From contig CAYPJE010000021.1 in NCBI GenBank assembly GCA_964410945.1, positions 1 to 50,754 of the forward strand: a stretch of DNA of 50,754 bases, given 5' to 3'. The position numbers and the translations under genes were made by a program. The first letter of the stretch is position 1, and each line of letters starts with the position of its first letter. Shown here piece after piece: positions 1 through 8,356 of this stretch. This stretch comes from CAYPJE01 sp964410945. Its GTDB lineage: Bacteria; Fidelibacterota; Marinisomatia; Marinisomatales; TCS56. Below the pieces are notes generated by a model. That model was given only the letters and a program-made list of their open reading frames with translations, was not told the origin of the DNA and searched no databases.

Positions 1-108
1 AAGTCTCTCATAAATTTTAACCTATATTTGTCCAATGGTTTCTGACGCTACACAAGTCAATATTAGACTGATTTTGGTTTTGGATTGGTTACTTGGTATA
101 AAATAATA

Positions 109-131
109 AATGGCTCCGGTCAGGAGCCATT
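109..131 (-). terminator. Hairpin terminator at the end of the integrase remnant
   Basis: A perfect 9-bp inverted repeat (AATGGCTCC / GGAGCCATT) with a 5-nt loop overlaps the stop codon of the integrase remnant. Read on the minus strand it is followed by a T-rich stretch (TTTATTATTTTA). This suits an intrinsic terminator, although the T tract is interrupted. Confidence 0.55.
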
Positions 132-719
132 AAACATCTCATCTAAACAGTTAAGTGGTCTTCTGTAATTCTCATCCAACAGATCTACGTAATATTTCTC
201 CGTCGTTTTAACTGACGCATGACCAAGCAGTTTAGAGACTGTATATAAGTCAGCAGATCCAGACTGCAATAATATGCTACCAAATGTTTTCCTCAGTGAA
301 TGCAGGTTTGCGCCTTCAATATTCGCTAATTTATAATAGTAAGCAATCTTATGAGTTACAAAGTCAGGTTTGTATTCAAACGGAGATTCACACCCTTCCT
401 GTTTTATCTCCTTTAGAACGTCATATAAGGTATTGTTCATTGGAAGATAACGACGGCTTGTACCTTTTAATCCAACCAAAACCACCTTCTTTTCTCTGAA
501 ATTCACATTTCCCCAGGTGAATTTTGGGGCAAGCAATTCAATGCGGCGGGCACCGGTATTTAAGTATGCCAAAATCAATCTTTGAAATTTTCTGTCATCA
601 TTGGTCACTTTTATTAACTTATTCACTTCATCAACCCGAAGAAACCGAATCTTAATGATATCTGGCTTAGGCACTTTTACCTTACCAACTGGATTCACTG
701 ATACCATACCCCATTCAAT
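120..719 (-). pseudogene. Tyrosine recombinase (phage-type integrase), N-terminally truncated
   Basis: This is the catalytic domain of a tyrosine recombinase, the enzyme class that integrates phages and mobile islands. The catalytic set is readable: Arg in TGARRIEL, Lys in LKGTSRRYLP, HSLRKTF (HxxR), LGHAS, and the nucleophile Tyr in TEKYYV. The usual N-terminal core-binding (SAM-like) domain is missing. Homology begins with PIEWG, normally the inter-domain linker, exactly where the neighbouring IS3 element ends. The reading frame stays open for a few codons into the insertion sequence and finds an ATG there at 731, so a roughly 200-residue fragment could still be translated. No N-terminal half is present beyond the insertion sequence, so simple interruption does not explain the loss; a deletion next to the element is likelier. 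Probably inactive. Confidence 0.8.
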
Positions 720-1939
720 TGGACTTCCCACAAAAAACTTGAGTCAAAGTTAACAACATGTTTCATTATTCCATATTCCACAGGTGTCTTGTAACCCAGG
801 GCTGAGTGCAGCCTCTTTCGATTATAAAATACCTCGATGTATTCAAATATATCTTGGTTCGCCTGTGCTCTGGTTTCGTATTCATTCTGATAAATGAGTT
901 CCGTCTTTAAGGTTTTGAAAAATGATTCTGCCATGGCATTATCGTAGCAGTTGCCTTTCCTGCTCATACTTTGTCTGATATTGTTGCCGCTAAGAAGGCG
1001 CCTGAATTCATAGCTGGCATATTGACTTCCTCGATCAGAATGAAAGATAAGAGATTCAGTTGGTTTTCGTTTATCAATGGCCCTTTTCATGGCTGTTATT
1101 ACTAGAGATTTGGTCATGCGTTTACCAACAGCCCATCCAATGACCTCCCGATTGTGTGCATCCATTACTTTGGAAAGATACAGCCAGCCTTCATCGGTAT
1201 CCACATACGTAATATCTCCAACCCATAACATATTTGACCTATCGACACCAAAACATTGACCTACAAGATCAGGAGCTACGGGTAGACTATGACTTGAGTC
1301 CGTCGTAGCCTTGAATTTTCTCTGTGTCTTGGCGATAATCCCATTTTCTCTCATCAGTCTGGCTACTCTGGGTTGTGAACAGGCAATGGAATGCTGGTTC
1401 AACCATTGGGTGATCCTGGGGCTTCCGTAAACACCCCTGTTTTTCTCATATGCCTCCCTGATCTTTTCCAGTAAATATTCGTTCTCCTGATCTCTGTTAC
1501 TTATACCACGATTCTTCCACTGGAAATAACCTGAAACTGTCACCCCAAAGTTCTGACATAAGAGTGAAACCTTGTGGTCGCATTTATGCTGATCTATAAA
1601 CTGAAATATCATTGTTTTGGACCTGAAAATATGACCACGGCTTTTTTTTAAAAAAATGTCACGCTCTTCTTTCACCAACTCAAGCTCCCGCTTCAATCGG
1701 CGAATCTCTTCCTCGTGCTCTGTGACTTTTCCATTACCAGGAAAACAGTTCCTGGAATCCTCTAAAAATGCCTTCTTCCATTTATGCAAACTGTTTTGAC
1801 TGACACCCAGATCCCTGAATACCTTCGAAATACTCTGATGCTTCTCCAGTATTAATTTGACTGCTGATACTTTAAAATCCCGATCATATTGCACGCGTGT
1901 TCTTTTGTTTTCCAATTTGCTCCCTTTCAACTTATTCAA
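695..1939 (-). CDS. IS3-family transposase, OrfA and OrfB in one frame
   Basis: DDE transposase of 414 residues. Residues about 10-100 are the OrfA part: a helix-turn-helix (VSAVKLIL … SQNSLHKWKKAF) followed by a heptad-rich coiled coil (EEEIRRLKRELELVKEERD). From about residue 110 the OrfB part carries an HTH_21-type region (NRGVYGSPRI) and the DDE core: Asp in WVGDITYV, Asp in HSDRGSQY, and Glu in NAMAESFFKTLK. IS3 elements normally split OrfA and OrfB and join them by programmed frameshifting. Here an A8 run at 1642-1649 (minus strand) leaves the two in the same frame. Removing one A would end OrfA at a TGA (1609-1611) that overlaps the OrfB ATG (1612-1610). The last 8 or so residues lie outside the element. 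Confidence 0.9.
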   Translation of the reverse strand: MNKLKGSKLENKRTRVQYDRDFKVSAVKLILEKHQSISKVFRDLGVSQNSLHKWKKAFLEDSRNCFPGNGKVTEHEEEIRRLKRELELVKEERDIFLKKSRGHIFRSKTMIFQFIDQHKCDHKVSLLCQNFGVTVSGYFQWKNRGISNRDQENEYLLEKIREAYEKNRGVYGSPRITQWLNQHSIACSQPRVARLMRENGIIAKTQRKFKATTDSSHSLPVAPDLVGQCFGVDRSNMLWVGDITYVDTDEGWLYLSKVMDAHNREVIGWAVGKRMTKSLVITAMKRAIDKRKPTESLIFHSDRGSQYASYEFRRLLSGNNIRQSMSRKGNCYDNAMAESFFKTLKTELIYQNEYETRAQANQDIFEYIEVFYNRKRLHSALGYKTPVEYGIMKHVVNFDSSFLWEVQLNGVWYQ

Positions 1940-1987
1940 GTTAAAAAAGTTGCTTATCTACGATTACACTTTTTTATAGTAGGTCCA
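720..1987 (-). mobile_element. IS3-family insertion sequence (about 1.27 kb)
   Basis: The element is bounded by imperfect terminal inverted repeats starting TGGAC. At 720-737 on the plus strand and 1987-1970 on the minus strand, 14 of 18 positions match, including a shared A6 run. Its size of 1268 bp is normal for IS3. It contains one transposase frame whose last residues run past the left terminal repeat into the integrase remnant. The bases just outside the two ends (…CAAT and GAAA…) do not form a direct repeat, so no target-site duplication is visible. That suggests rearrangement after insertion. The resolvase gene ends only 15 bp beyond the right end. Confidence 0.8.
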
Positions 1988-2002
1988 GAAATAGGCTCCC
2001 AC

Positions 2003-2551
2003 CTATTCCTTCAAATACCGATACAACGTAGCCCTGGAGATACCAAGTTCCTGACAAATATCATCAACAGTATTTTCTTCTGAATCCATGAGCGCTTTCG
2101 CGTAGGTGATCTTCTTCTGATCCATCTTCCTGGGTCTTCCTCCTACTCGTCCTCTTGCCCTTGCTGCAGCAAGTCCTGCTTTAGTCCGCTCACGAATGAT
2201 ATCACGTTCAAATTCGGCCAATGCTCCAAACACGTGGAATATCAACTTCCCACCAGATGAACCAGTATCGATGCTTTCTTGCAGACTCCGGAAATAGCAA
2301 CCACGATCATTAATCAAGTTTATTACTTGTATTAAGTGCTGAAGAGATCGACCTAAACGATCCAGCTTCCAAACGACCAGAGTATCACCTTCGCGAAGTG
2401 ATTCAATCGCGGTTTCAAGGCCGTTTCTGTTGGTTTTGGATCCACTGGCACAGTCTTCATGAATTTTTACACAGCCTGCTTTCTTTAACGCATCCAACTG
2501 CGGATCAAGATTCTGATCATTGGTTGAAACACGTGCATACCCAATTAGCAT
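2003..2551 (-). CDS. Serine recombinase (resolvase/invertase family)
   Basis: Small serine recombinase of 182 residues, the full length for the resolvase/DNA-invertase family. The catalytic Ser is in the N-terminal MLIGYARVSTNDQN motif, followed by the conserved LVVWKLDRLGRS arginine cluster. The long E helix region (FGALAEFERDIIRERTKAGL) comes next, then a C-terminal Hin-type helix-turn-helix ending ISRATLYRYL. A strong ribosome-binding site (AGGAGG) lies 4 bases before the ATG. Such enzymes resolve transposon cointegrates or invert segments; the cognate crossover site would be expected in the 2552-2666 spacer, but I could not identify one. It belongs with the mobile debris at the left edge. 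Confidence 0.93.
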   Translation of the reverse strand: MLIGYARVSTNDQNLDPQLDALKKAGCVKIHEDCASGSKTNRNGLETAIESLREGDTLVVWKLDRLGRSLQHLIQVINLINDRGCYFRSLQESIDTGSSGGKLIFHVFGALAEFERDIIRERTKAGLAAARARGRVGGRPRKMDQKKITYAKALMDSEENTVDDICQELGISRATLYRYLKE

Positions 2552-2666
2552 AAGTCCTCCTAATTATTACTAGGGTTCTTATGCCTGATATATTTGTTAT
2601 TTACTGAGTTGCATACTAACTTTGAGTTGATAAAACCATACTTCATCATAAACAAGGTAGTTAATA

Positions 2667-3755
2667 ATGTATTTTAGATTAATAATACTGGTTTTAACAC
2701 TTATTTACTTATTTGGATGTGAGGATAGCGATAATAAAGAAAAGGATTTGGGATGTACTGATCCTTCTGCATTAAACTATGATCCGGAAGCAACAGAGGA
2801 CGATGATAGCTGTATTTATGAGTGTCCTGATAACTCATCGTTTGTATTATTAACTACCAATGGTGGACTTGATTGGAAGGAATTGTGTTTATTTCAATAT
2901 ACCGGTTGGGCAGTTGTAGATATATCGGTTATAGATACAAATAATATATGGTTTTGTAGCGCTGGGGACGCAAAAATACTTCATACACCCGATGGTGGTG
3001 AGTCATGGAATGTTCAGTATTATGACACAACACAAACAACATTTTTTAATTATATCGAAATGTTTGATACTAATAATGGTGTTGCCATGGGCGATGGTAA
3101 AAATGATGCGCCGATAATTTTACGAACAACTGATGGAGGTCAGACTTGGATTCAAATGGATGCCATGGCGATTGGGCCATCATCAGGAGACACTTGGAGA
3201 AGGATTGATTTTATAAACATTGATGTCGGCTACTTTATCAACTGTTGTAACACACCTCAATTACTATACAAAACTATTGATGGCGGTATAAATTGGACTC
3301 CAACAAACTATCCCGGGGGAATGCAAGTGCTTAAATTTTATAATGAGGACATTGGGTTTGTTATAAAAGGAGAACAAGAAATATATCGCACACTTGACGG
3401 CGGTGAATCCTGGGAAACATTTACGACTCCGCATAGTGGATGGGGAATGGATATTGAATTTGACTCTAATGATCCTGGTAATGTCTGGATATTGACTGAC
3501 GATGTATATTTCAGCGCAGACACAGGCAAGACATGGACTGCCCAAACTGACTTGAACTTAAATGGCAAGGATTTGCTCATAACAGGTGAAGAGGGTTGGA
3601 TTATGAGATACGAAGATATTTATCATAGCCAATCCGCTGTTGATGGTAGTTGGGATTTAATTTCAATAGATTTTCCGGAAGATGGATCTGCCGGATTTGC
3701 TATTGATGGTGCAGGAGATCAAATAATTGCTGTGCCAGGAAAAATACGTAAATGA
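2667..3755 (+). CDS. Lipoprotein with BNR/Vps10-type beta-propeller repeats
   Basis: Predicted surface lipoprotein of 362 residues. A hydrophobic signal ends in the lipobox LFGC (Cys18). Residues about 29-51 hold a GCTDPSALNYDP…DDDSC segment, a short Cys-bounded motif that I recall from secreted proteins of marine FCB bacteria. The rest is a propeller built of Asp-box/BNR repeats: TTNGGLDW, TPDGGESW, TTDGGQTW, TIDGGINW, TLDGGESW and SADTGKTW, spaced about 45-55 residues apart. This resembles YCF48-like and sortilin-type propellers, which mostly bind proteins or glycans. No catalytic residues were recognised. Base composition is AT-rich like its neighbours. Confidence 0.75.
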   Translation: MYFRLIILVLTLIYLFGCEDSDNKEKDLGCTDPSALNYDPEATEDDDSCIYECPDNSSFVLLTTNGGLDWKELCLFQYTGWAVVDISVIDTNNIWFCSAGDAKILHTPDGGESWNVQYYDTTQTTFFNYIEMFDTNNGVAMGDGKNDAPIILRTTDGGQTWIQMDAMAIGPSSGDTWRRIDFINIDVGYFINCCNTPQLLYKTIDGGINWTPTNYPGGMQVLKFYNEDIGFVIKGEQEIYRTLDGGESWETFTTPHSGWGMDIEFDSNDPGNVWILTDDVYFSADTGKTWTAQTDLNLNGKDLLITGEEGWIMRYEDIYHSQSAVDGSWDLISIDFPEDGSAGFAIDGAGDQIIAVPGKIRK

Positions 3756-4235
3756 GACAGTAGGTATCAAAACTCATCAGCACTCAAGAGTTTTGATACT
3801 TTGATTTTGAGATAAATAATGAGGCAGGTTTTGAAACAAAGGTGGCAGTATTGAGATAGGTTTTAAAGTTGGTTCAGATTTATCTTAAAAAAGGTTCCTT
3901 TTTGTCACCCTGTAATCCCACCTATTTTAGAGCCAGATAAAATTAGAGTTTTTAAAATTACCCCACAATGTGTGAGCCTTATATAAAAGCAGTCGAATTC
4001 ACCCCATCAATTGATTTGACAATCGGAATTTCCCAGAAAAAGTTCGGTTTACATCATTTAAAAGGGCCAACTCTGCTGAATTATCCTTTTATCAACCTGT
4101 GTTTACTAACCCGCGAAATTTTGCTTCATCGATAGTTTGTTTTAGTGTATAATTAGGTTAATCAGGTTGTTTGGATGATGAGGATGTAATGACTATTGAA
4201 ACGTCTGTCGATAAGAAAAATTCAATCAGATTTCA
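3756..4235. other. 480-bp non-coding stretch
   Basis: No convincing gene is seen here. The left part holds a perfect inverted repeat (listed separately). A 16-codon frame opens with ATG at 4189 and ends in TGA at 4237-4239, overlapping the start of the next gene; it may be a leader peptide or chance. The remainder is AT-rich with no recognised structure. Confidence 0.6.
3764..3799. terminator. Perfect 12-bp inverted repeat after the propeller lipoprotein
   Basis: GTATCAAAACTC and GAGTTTTGATAC are exact complements separated by 12 nt, starting 9 bp after the lipoprotein stop codon. The stem is AT-rich and followed only by TTTGATTTTGA. It may be a weak intrinsic terminator or a protein-binding palindrome; position favours the former. 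Confidence 0.45.
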
Positions 4236-4565
4236 ATGATTTCAGGCAAATTGACCGTTAACCAACTTATTGATGATCTGAAATCAATTTATACTGATCC
4301 TGAAGCCAGTGCACCCCCATACCCACACTGGAACTTAAAATTAGCTGCTGTATCTTTGTTTTCATATTCAGGTTACCAAAGGCCAGTAATTTTTGTTGCC
4401 TCGAACCGGGGACTTGATGGAACCAGCAAGACCGCCATTGTGGCTGAGGACGAATTCACCTTTGGCTTGGTAATAGTATACGGGCTTTCATTCGAGATCA
4501 GTACTCTCAATGCGGTCATTGTATTCAATGACTACAACCAAATAGTAGGCTGGTTGCTGCCATAG
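4236..4565 (+). CDS. Hypothetical protein (109 aa) upstream of the hybrid kinase
   Basis: I do not recognise this family. The 109-residue product has no signal peptide. It has a helical N-terminus (KLTVNQLIDDLKSIY) and a C-terminal half rich in alternating hydrophobic residues (FGLVIVYGLSFEISTLNAVIVFND), which suggests a small alpha/beta cytosolic fold, possibly sensor-like. An in-frame stop lies eight codons upstream, fixing the start near 4236. A 16-codon frame from 4189 overlaps its ATG in an ATGA arrangement, so translational coupling or an old frameshift is possible. The kinase gene starts 65 bp downstream on the same strand, so the two may form a signalling unit; that is inference. Confidence 0.5.
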   Translation: MISGKLTVNQLIDDLKSIYTDPEASAPPYPHWNLKLAAVSLFSYSGYQRPVIFVASNRGLDGTSKTAIVAEDEFTFGLVIVYGLSFEISTLNAVIVFNDYNQIVGWLLP

Positions 4566-4630
4566 ATATGATTAATAGGCTCAATCAGTGATGTTTATTC
4601 AGTTTCATTAATTCAACCATTTGGATTGAT

Positions 4631-5788
4631 ATGGAAAAAACATTAAAGGAATCACAAAAGACTAATCGCATCAAAAACCGTCTACTTTCTAAGATTTCTA
4701 TGGAGATGCGATCACCAATAAATACTATCCTGGGTTTCATTGATATCATTCATGAGCAGAAAAAGGAACACTACAGTAAGGAAGAATTAGAATATTTTAA
4801 AATCGTTGTCACCAGCGGTTTGAAATTGAAGCGCATTGCCAACGAAATCATTGACTTCATGAATATAGAATCGGGGCAAATAGACTACAGCATCAAACAA
4901 ATCAATCTGAGTGATTTAATCGAGAATATCATTCTGGAGCATGAATCGGAAGCAACTTCGAAAGATCTGGAAATCGTGTTTGAGTCGTCAGTCGAATCAC
5001 CCTACATAGACAGTGATGAGCAAAGCTTGACCAGGGCGATTGCAAAATTGATCGAGAATGCAGTCATCAGCACTCCAAAAGGGAAAATCGAGCTGTCGCT
5101 TACTAGTGATGAAGACGAAATTGTACTTTCAATCCAGCATCCAGGAACTGGTTTTTCAGAAGACACGCTTAAAATACAACCGGATGCCCAATCATTCTAT
5201 GATTTAGTCGAGGATAATCAGTCCAGTGAGTTTGGAGTCGGATTATCCATAATTCAGAAATATCTGGAGAAAAACAAAGTGAGCATATCTTCCCAAAAGC
5301 TGAATGAAGGTGGCTTTAAGTATTCATTAAGATTCAATTCAAGTACTTTGGAAGAGAAACAAACCATTCCATTTCCTGCCGCAAGTGTCTGGACTGATGA
5401 CAGGGATAGAGACCGCCAGTTGAAACCAATGATCCTGGTGGTTGAGGATGATATTAACTTTCAGAAGCTGCTGGGCTTTGTGCTAGGTAATGATTACGAT
5501 GTTATGTATTCAGTATCGGTTGATGAGGCCAGGCAAAAGCTGAAGGAATTTGGTGCAGACATCATTTTACTGGATATATCATTGCAGGGTGACGAAGATG
5601 GGATCAGTTTTTTAAATCATCTGCGCAAAACCGATCAATGGAAAGACATCCCGGTGATAGTTGTTACTGCCCATGCTTTCATGTCAGACAAAGAACATGC
5701 CTTTAACGCCGGCTGTAGCGAGTATATGGTCAAGCCGTTGATGATTCAGAAGCTGTTAAATATGGTAAAAAGATATACCGTTAGTTAA
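4631..5788 (+). CDS. Degenerate hybrid histidine kinase: HisKA-like without His, HATPase, receiver
   Basis: 385 residues in three parts. Residues about 1-80 resemble a HisKA dimerisation helix, but the H-box reads SMEMRSPIN (23-31) where kinases have SHEIRTPLN, so the phosphoacceptor His is Met24. Residues about 90-235 are an HATPase_c fold with a recognisable N-box (LIENAV) and G2 box (FGVGLSII). The G1 box, normally DxGxG, is HPGTGFS and lacks the Asp. Residues about 268-385 form an intact receiver: VVEDD, Asp in LLDIS, Thr in VVTAHA, Lys in VKPL. No membrane segment or sensor domain is present. It may act as a phosphotransfer-independent adaptor whose receiver is served by another kinase. 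Confidence 0.82.
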   Translation: MEKTLKESQKTNRIKNRLLSKISMEMRSPINTILGFIDIIHEQKKEHYSKEELEYFKIVVTSGLKLKRIANEIIDFMNIESGQIDYSIKQINLSDLIENIILEHESEATSKDLEIVFESSVESPYIDSDEQSLTRAIAKLIENAVISTPKGKIELSLTSDEDEIVLSIQHPGTGFSEDTLKIQPDAQSFYDLVEDNQSSEFGVGLSIIQKYLEKNKVSISSQKLNEGGFKYSLRFNSSTLEEKQTIPFPAASVWTDDRDRDRQLKPMILVVEDDINFQKLLGFVLGNDYDVMYSVSVDEARQKLKEFGADIILLDISLQGDEDGISFLNHLRKTDQWKDIPVIVVTAHAFMSDKEHAFNAGCSEYMVKPLMIQKLLNMVKRYTVS

Positions 5789-6811
5789 TCACATAAACGG
5801 CAGATAATTCTTATCCTCACGACGGGTCAATTGTTTGATCTTCCTGCTTTCGATATTGATACTATATATCTGTGATATCTTCCCTTGCTTCATGGAATAC
5901 ACAATACTGTCCCCACCACGGGAAAAACGCGGGCGCTGATATTCGCCCGATTCCTGAGTTAGTTTAATCAGATTTCCATTTTCAATATCATAGATCATTA
6001 TATCGGATTCATTTTTCTTCATAAAACCTGATACGAAAACTATCATGGAACCATCGGGAGAAAAATTCGCCATTCCATAGTCCTTGTTCTCATTTTCCAG
6101 AACTTGCTGATTACTTCCCTCAAAATCCATCAACAATATCTCAAAACGACCAGTGATCGGGTTTACCTCACACATGATCTTCGAACCATCAGGTGAAATT
6201 TCTGGAAAAAAGGCAAAGGTGCTGTCTAGCGGATCAGTCAACGCTACCTGGTTACTACCATCAGAATCCATTATATAAAGGTGGGAAGATTTGGTGTCTC
6301 CCCGGCAAAACAAGATTTTCGCGCCATCGGGAGAATATACCGGCCAGCGGTCATCCAAATCATTATCCGTGAGTTGGATTTTACCAGAACCATCGGTGTT
6401 AATGGAAAAAATATCATAATCATCATCTGTCTTCGCTTTGTATACCAATTTCGATCCATCGGGCGAAAACCGGGGACTGAAAATCTTCCCCTGCCCTTCC
6501 AGAATCTTAGTCCGTTTCATTGTTTCCGCATCCAGGCAGTAGAATTCGATCGGACCTACATCTATAGGATTAATAGAAAATATTATCTTTTTCCCGTCTG
6601 ATGATATATCACAGAAATGGCCAAAACTCCTTCCTTCGGTCAATTCCACTTTATTACTGCCATCCTCATCCATAACCGCAATATGTGTGTAGTAATCTTT
6701 GGTATGGTAAATGATTTTATCAGCAAAGGTTTCAATTGATTGTTGCTGGCAGGAAAAAATAACTAAAAAACTGATAGTATACATTAACAGCCTGATATGG
6801 AAATTTATCAT
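5789..6811 (-). CDS. Lipoprotein with TolB-like (PD40) beta-propeller
   Basis: 340-residue lipoprotein. The signal ends in VIFSC (Cys21). The mature part is a propeller of PD40/WD40-like repeats with the typical sequence FSPDGSKLVY, YSPDGAKILF, ISPDGSKIMC, FSPDGSMIVF and FSRGGDSIVY. These alternate with strands of the form IFSINTDGSGKIQLT and LYIMDSDGSNQVALT. This is the TolB C-terminal fold; the TolB N-terminal domain is missing, so it is unlikely to be TolB itself. Its stop codon abuts that of the convergent hybrid kinase with no gap. Likely a periplasmic or surface protein-binding propeller of unknown partner. Confidence 0.78.
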   Translation of the reverse strand: MINFHIRLLMYTISFLVIFSCQQQSIETFADKIIYHTKDYYTHIAVMDEDGSNKVELTEGRSFGHFCDISSDGKKIIFSINPIDVGPIEFYCLDAETMKRTKILEGQGKIFSPRFSPDGSKLVYKAKTDDDYDIFSINTDGSGKIQLTDNDLDDRWPVYSPDGAKILFCRGDTKSSHLYIMDSDGSNQVALTDPLDSTFAFFPEISPDGSKIMCEVNPITGRFEILLMDFEGSNQQVLENENKDYGMANFSPDGSMIVFVSGFMKKNESDIMIYDIENGNLIKLTQESGEYQRPRFSRGGDSIVYSMKQGKISQIYSINIESRKIKQLTRREDKNYLPFM

Positions 6812-6968
6812 GGAACCTCCCGTGATTACACAAACACTTAGTACAGGTTAATATCAACGATATTTATTAACAATTTTTAAATCAGTTCAGAAGAAATTTA
6901 TTGATATTAGAGCTAGCATACAATAATACTGATTTTGTATTTTGGATTATAAATTGTGTGGGGATACC

Positions 6969-8336
6969 ATGAATCATAAATACTTATTATCTACTTTAGT
7001 CTCTTTCGTCCTTCTTATTAATAGTTGTACACTTAATGATCCAGACCAAATGGCAAATAATACAGTATCTCTCACAAAAATAGTATTGACCACAGAAAAC
7101 ACACCCGAAGATATTGATGATATCATCGTTATTCTAGACACGGAAAAAAATGGAATTATTGCTGAGTCATTTGATCGACAAAATGGAATCGAAATTTTTC
7201 AAATTGAAGAAATACCTATTGGTAAACAATCTATAACTGTTGATGCCTATGTGAACGGTAAAGTATCATTTAGCGGATCCGATATAATACAAATCAATGA
7301 AAATGAAGAAAATATTTTCCGAATAACGATAGGAGACGAAATTGATCGTGATACAATAAAAATTATTAAGACCAACAATCCACTCAAATGTGATTTTTTC
7401 TCTGACGTAAAGGTTACTTTTAATGAAAACAATCCTCTTTTCACCCGTTCATGTTCATGGAACAGTGCAACAGTTATTGCACCAGAAGTTATTTACATTA
7501 ACGGTCTGTATTATCTGTGGTTTAATGGGCGTGGTAGTGATCCTTTTCAAATTGGTCTGGCAACGTCCAATGATGGCATTAATTGGAATGAGAATGAGAA
7601 CAACCCTGTTATGTCCTTTGGCAATGCAGGAGAATTTGATGAGTCATATATTCGCCAACCAAACGTAATCTATAACAATGGTATTTTTAGAATGTGGTAT
7701 AATGGATATGATAATTCCAATAAATCCTCTATTGGTTATGCGGAATCGGTCGACGGAATCAATTGGGTAAAACACGAAAATAATCCTGTGATATCAGCTT
7801 CTGAAGAAAAATGGGTGGATATTGATATAATTGTATCATCTGTTTTGTACCATGAAAACAAATATCATCTCTGGTTCAAAGCAAAATCTTCATACTTTCC
7901 GCAACCCAGTGATAAAAGTGCAAGAGTTTCAGGATATGCAACTTCCAAAGATGGGCTGAATTGGACAATCCACCCCGAACCTATACATGTTTCAGATGTG
8001 TATGAATTTGAACAAACCGGAAATGAATTAGCACATGTTTTATTATCAGAAAATGGGTATTTCGAGACAATTTATTATGGTGCTATCACTGAATCATATG
8101 GTACTGTTTATTGTATCGGGCGAGCATTATCTTCTAATGGTATTGATTGGGAAAAGGATAAATTAAGTCCCATTATCATTCATGGGGAATATGATGAATG
8201 GAATTCAATGGCTTCATCAGCTCCAACTGTTATTCGTCAAGGCAATAAATATCAAGTATGGTTTGCAGGCTATAATGGCGGAAGCAATTGGAATATCGGG
8301 CAATGTGAATTATCAGTAAGTTATCTGTGTGAGTAA
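6969..8336 (+). CDS. Lipoprotein with GH43/GH32-like five-bladed propeller
   Basis: 455-residue lipoprotein from the ATG at 6969, which places a clean signal (ending LINSC, Cys20) at the N-terminus; an earlier ATG at 6942 would add nine unlikely residues. Residues about 25-110 look like a beta-sandwich linker. From about 140 onward, repeats of the type YYLWFNGRG…IGLATSNDGINW, FRMWYNGYD…IGYAESVDGINW, YHLWFKAKS…GYATSKDGLNW and YQVWFAGYNG…IGQCELS define a five-bladed propeller of the kind in glycoside hydrolase families 43, 32, 68 and 130. I could not place the catalytic acids with confidence, so sugar binding without catalysis is possible. Confidence 0.7.
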   Translation: MNHKYLLSTLVSFVLLINSCTLNDPDQMANNTVSLTKIVLTTENTPEDIDDIIVILDTEKNGIIAESFDRQNGIEIFQIEEIPIGKQSITVDAYVNGKVSFSGSDIIQINENEENIFRITIGDEIDRDTIKIIKTNNPLKCDFFSDVKVTFNENNPLFTRSCSWNSATVIAPEVIYINGLYYLWFNGRGSDPFQIGLATSNDGINWNENENNPVMSFGNAGEFDESYIRQPNVIYNNGIFRMWYNGYDNSNKSSIGYAESVDGINWVKHENNPVISASEEKWVDIDIIVSSVLYHENKYHLWFKAKSSYFPQPSDKSARVSGYATSKDGLNWTIHPEPIHVSDVYEFEQTGNELAHVLLSENGYFETIYYGAITESYGTVYCIGRALSSNGIDWEKDKLSPIIIHGEYDEWNSMASSAPTVIRQGNKYQVWFAGYNGGSNWNIGQCELSVSYLCE

Positions 8337-8356
8337 ATATATTATCTAGCCACAGA

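Noticed and set aside
2552..2666. Resolvase crossover (res) site in the spacer next to the resolvase gene
   Set aside because: No convincing set of inverted or repeated subsites was visible.
4189..4239. A 16-codon frame before the 109-residue hypothetical gene as an attenuator leader
   Set aside because: No repeated regulatory codon and no downstream terminator; the overlap may be chance.
5789..6811. Propeller lipoprotein as TolB of the Tol-Pal system
   Set aside because: It lacks the TolB N-terminal domain, is lipid-anchored and has no tol or pal neighbours.
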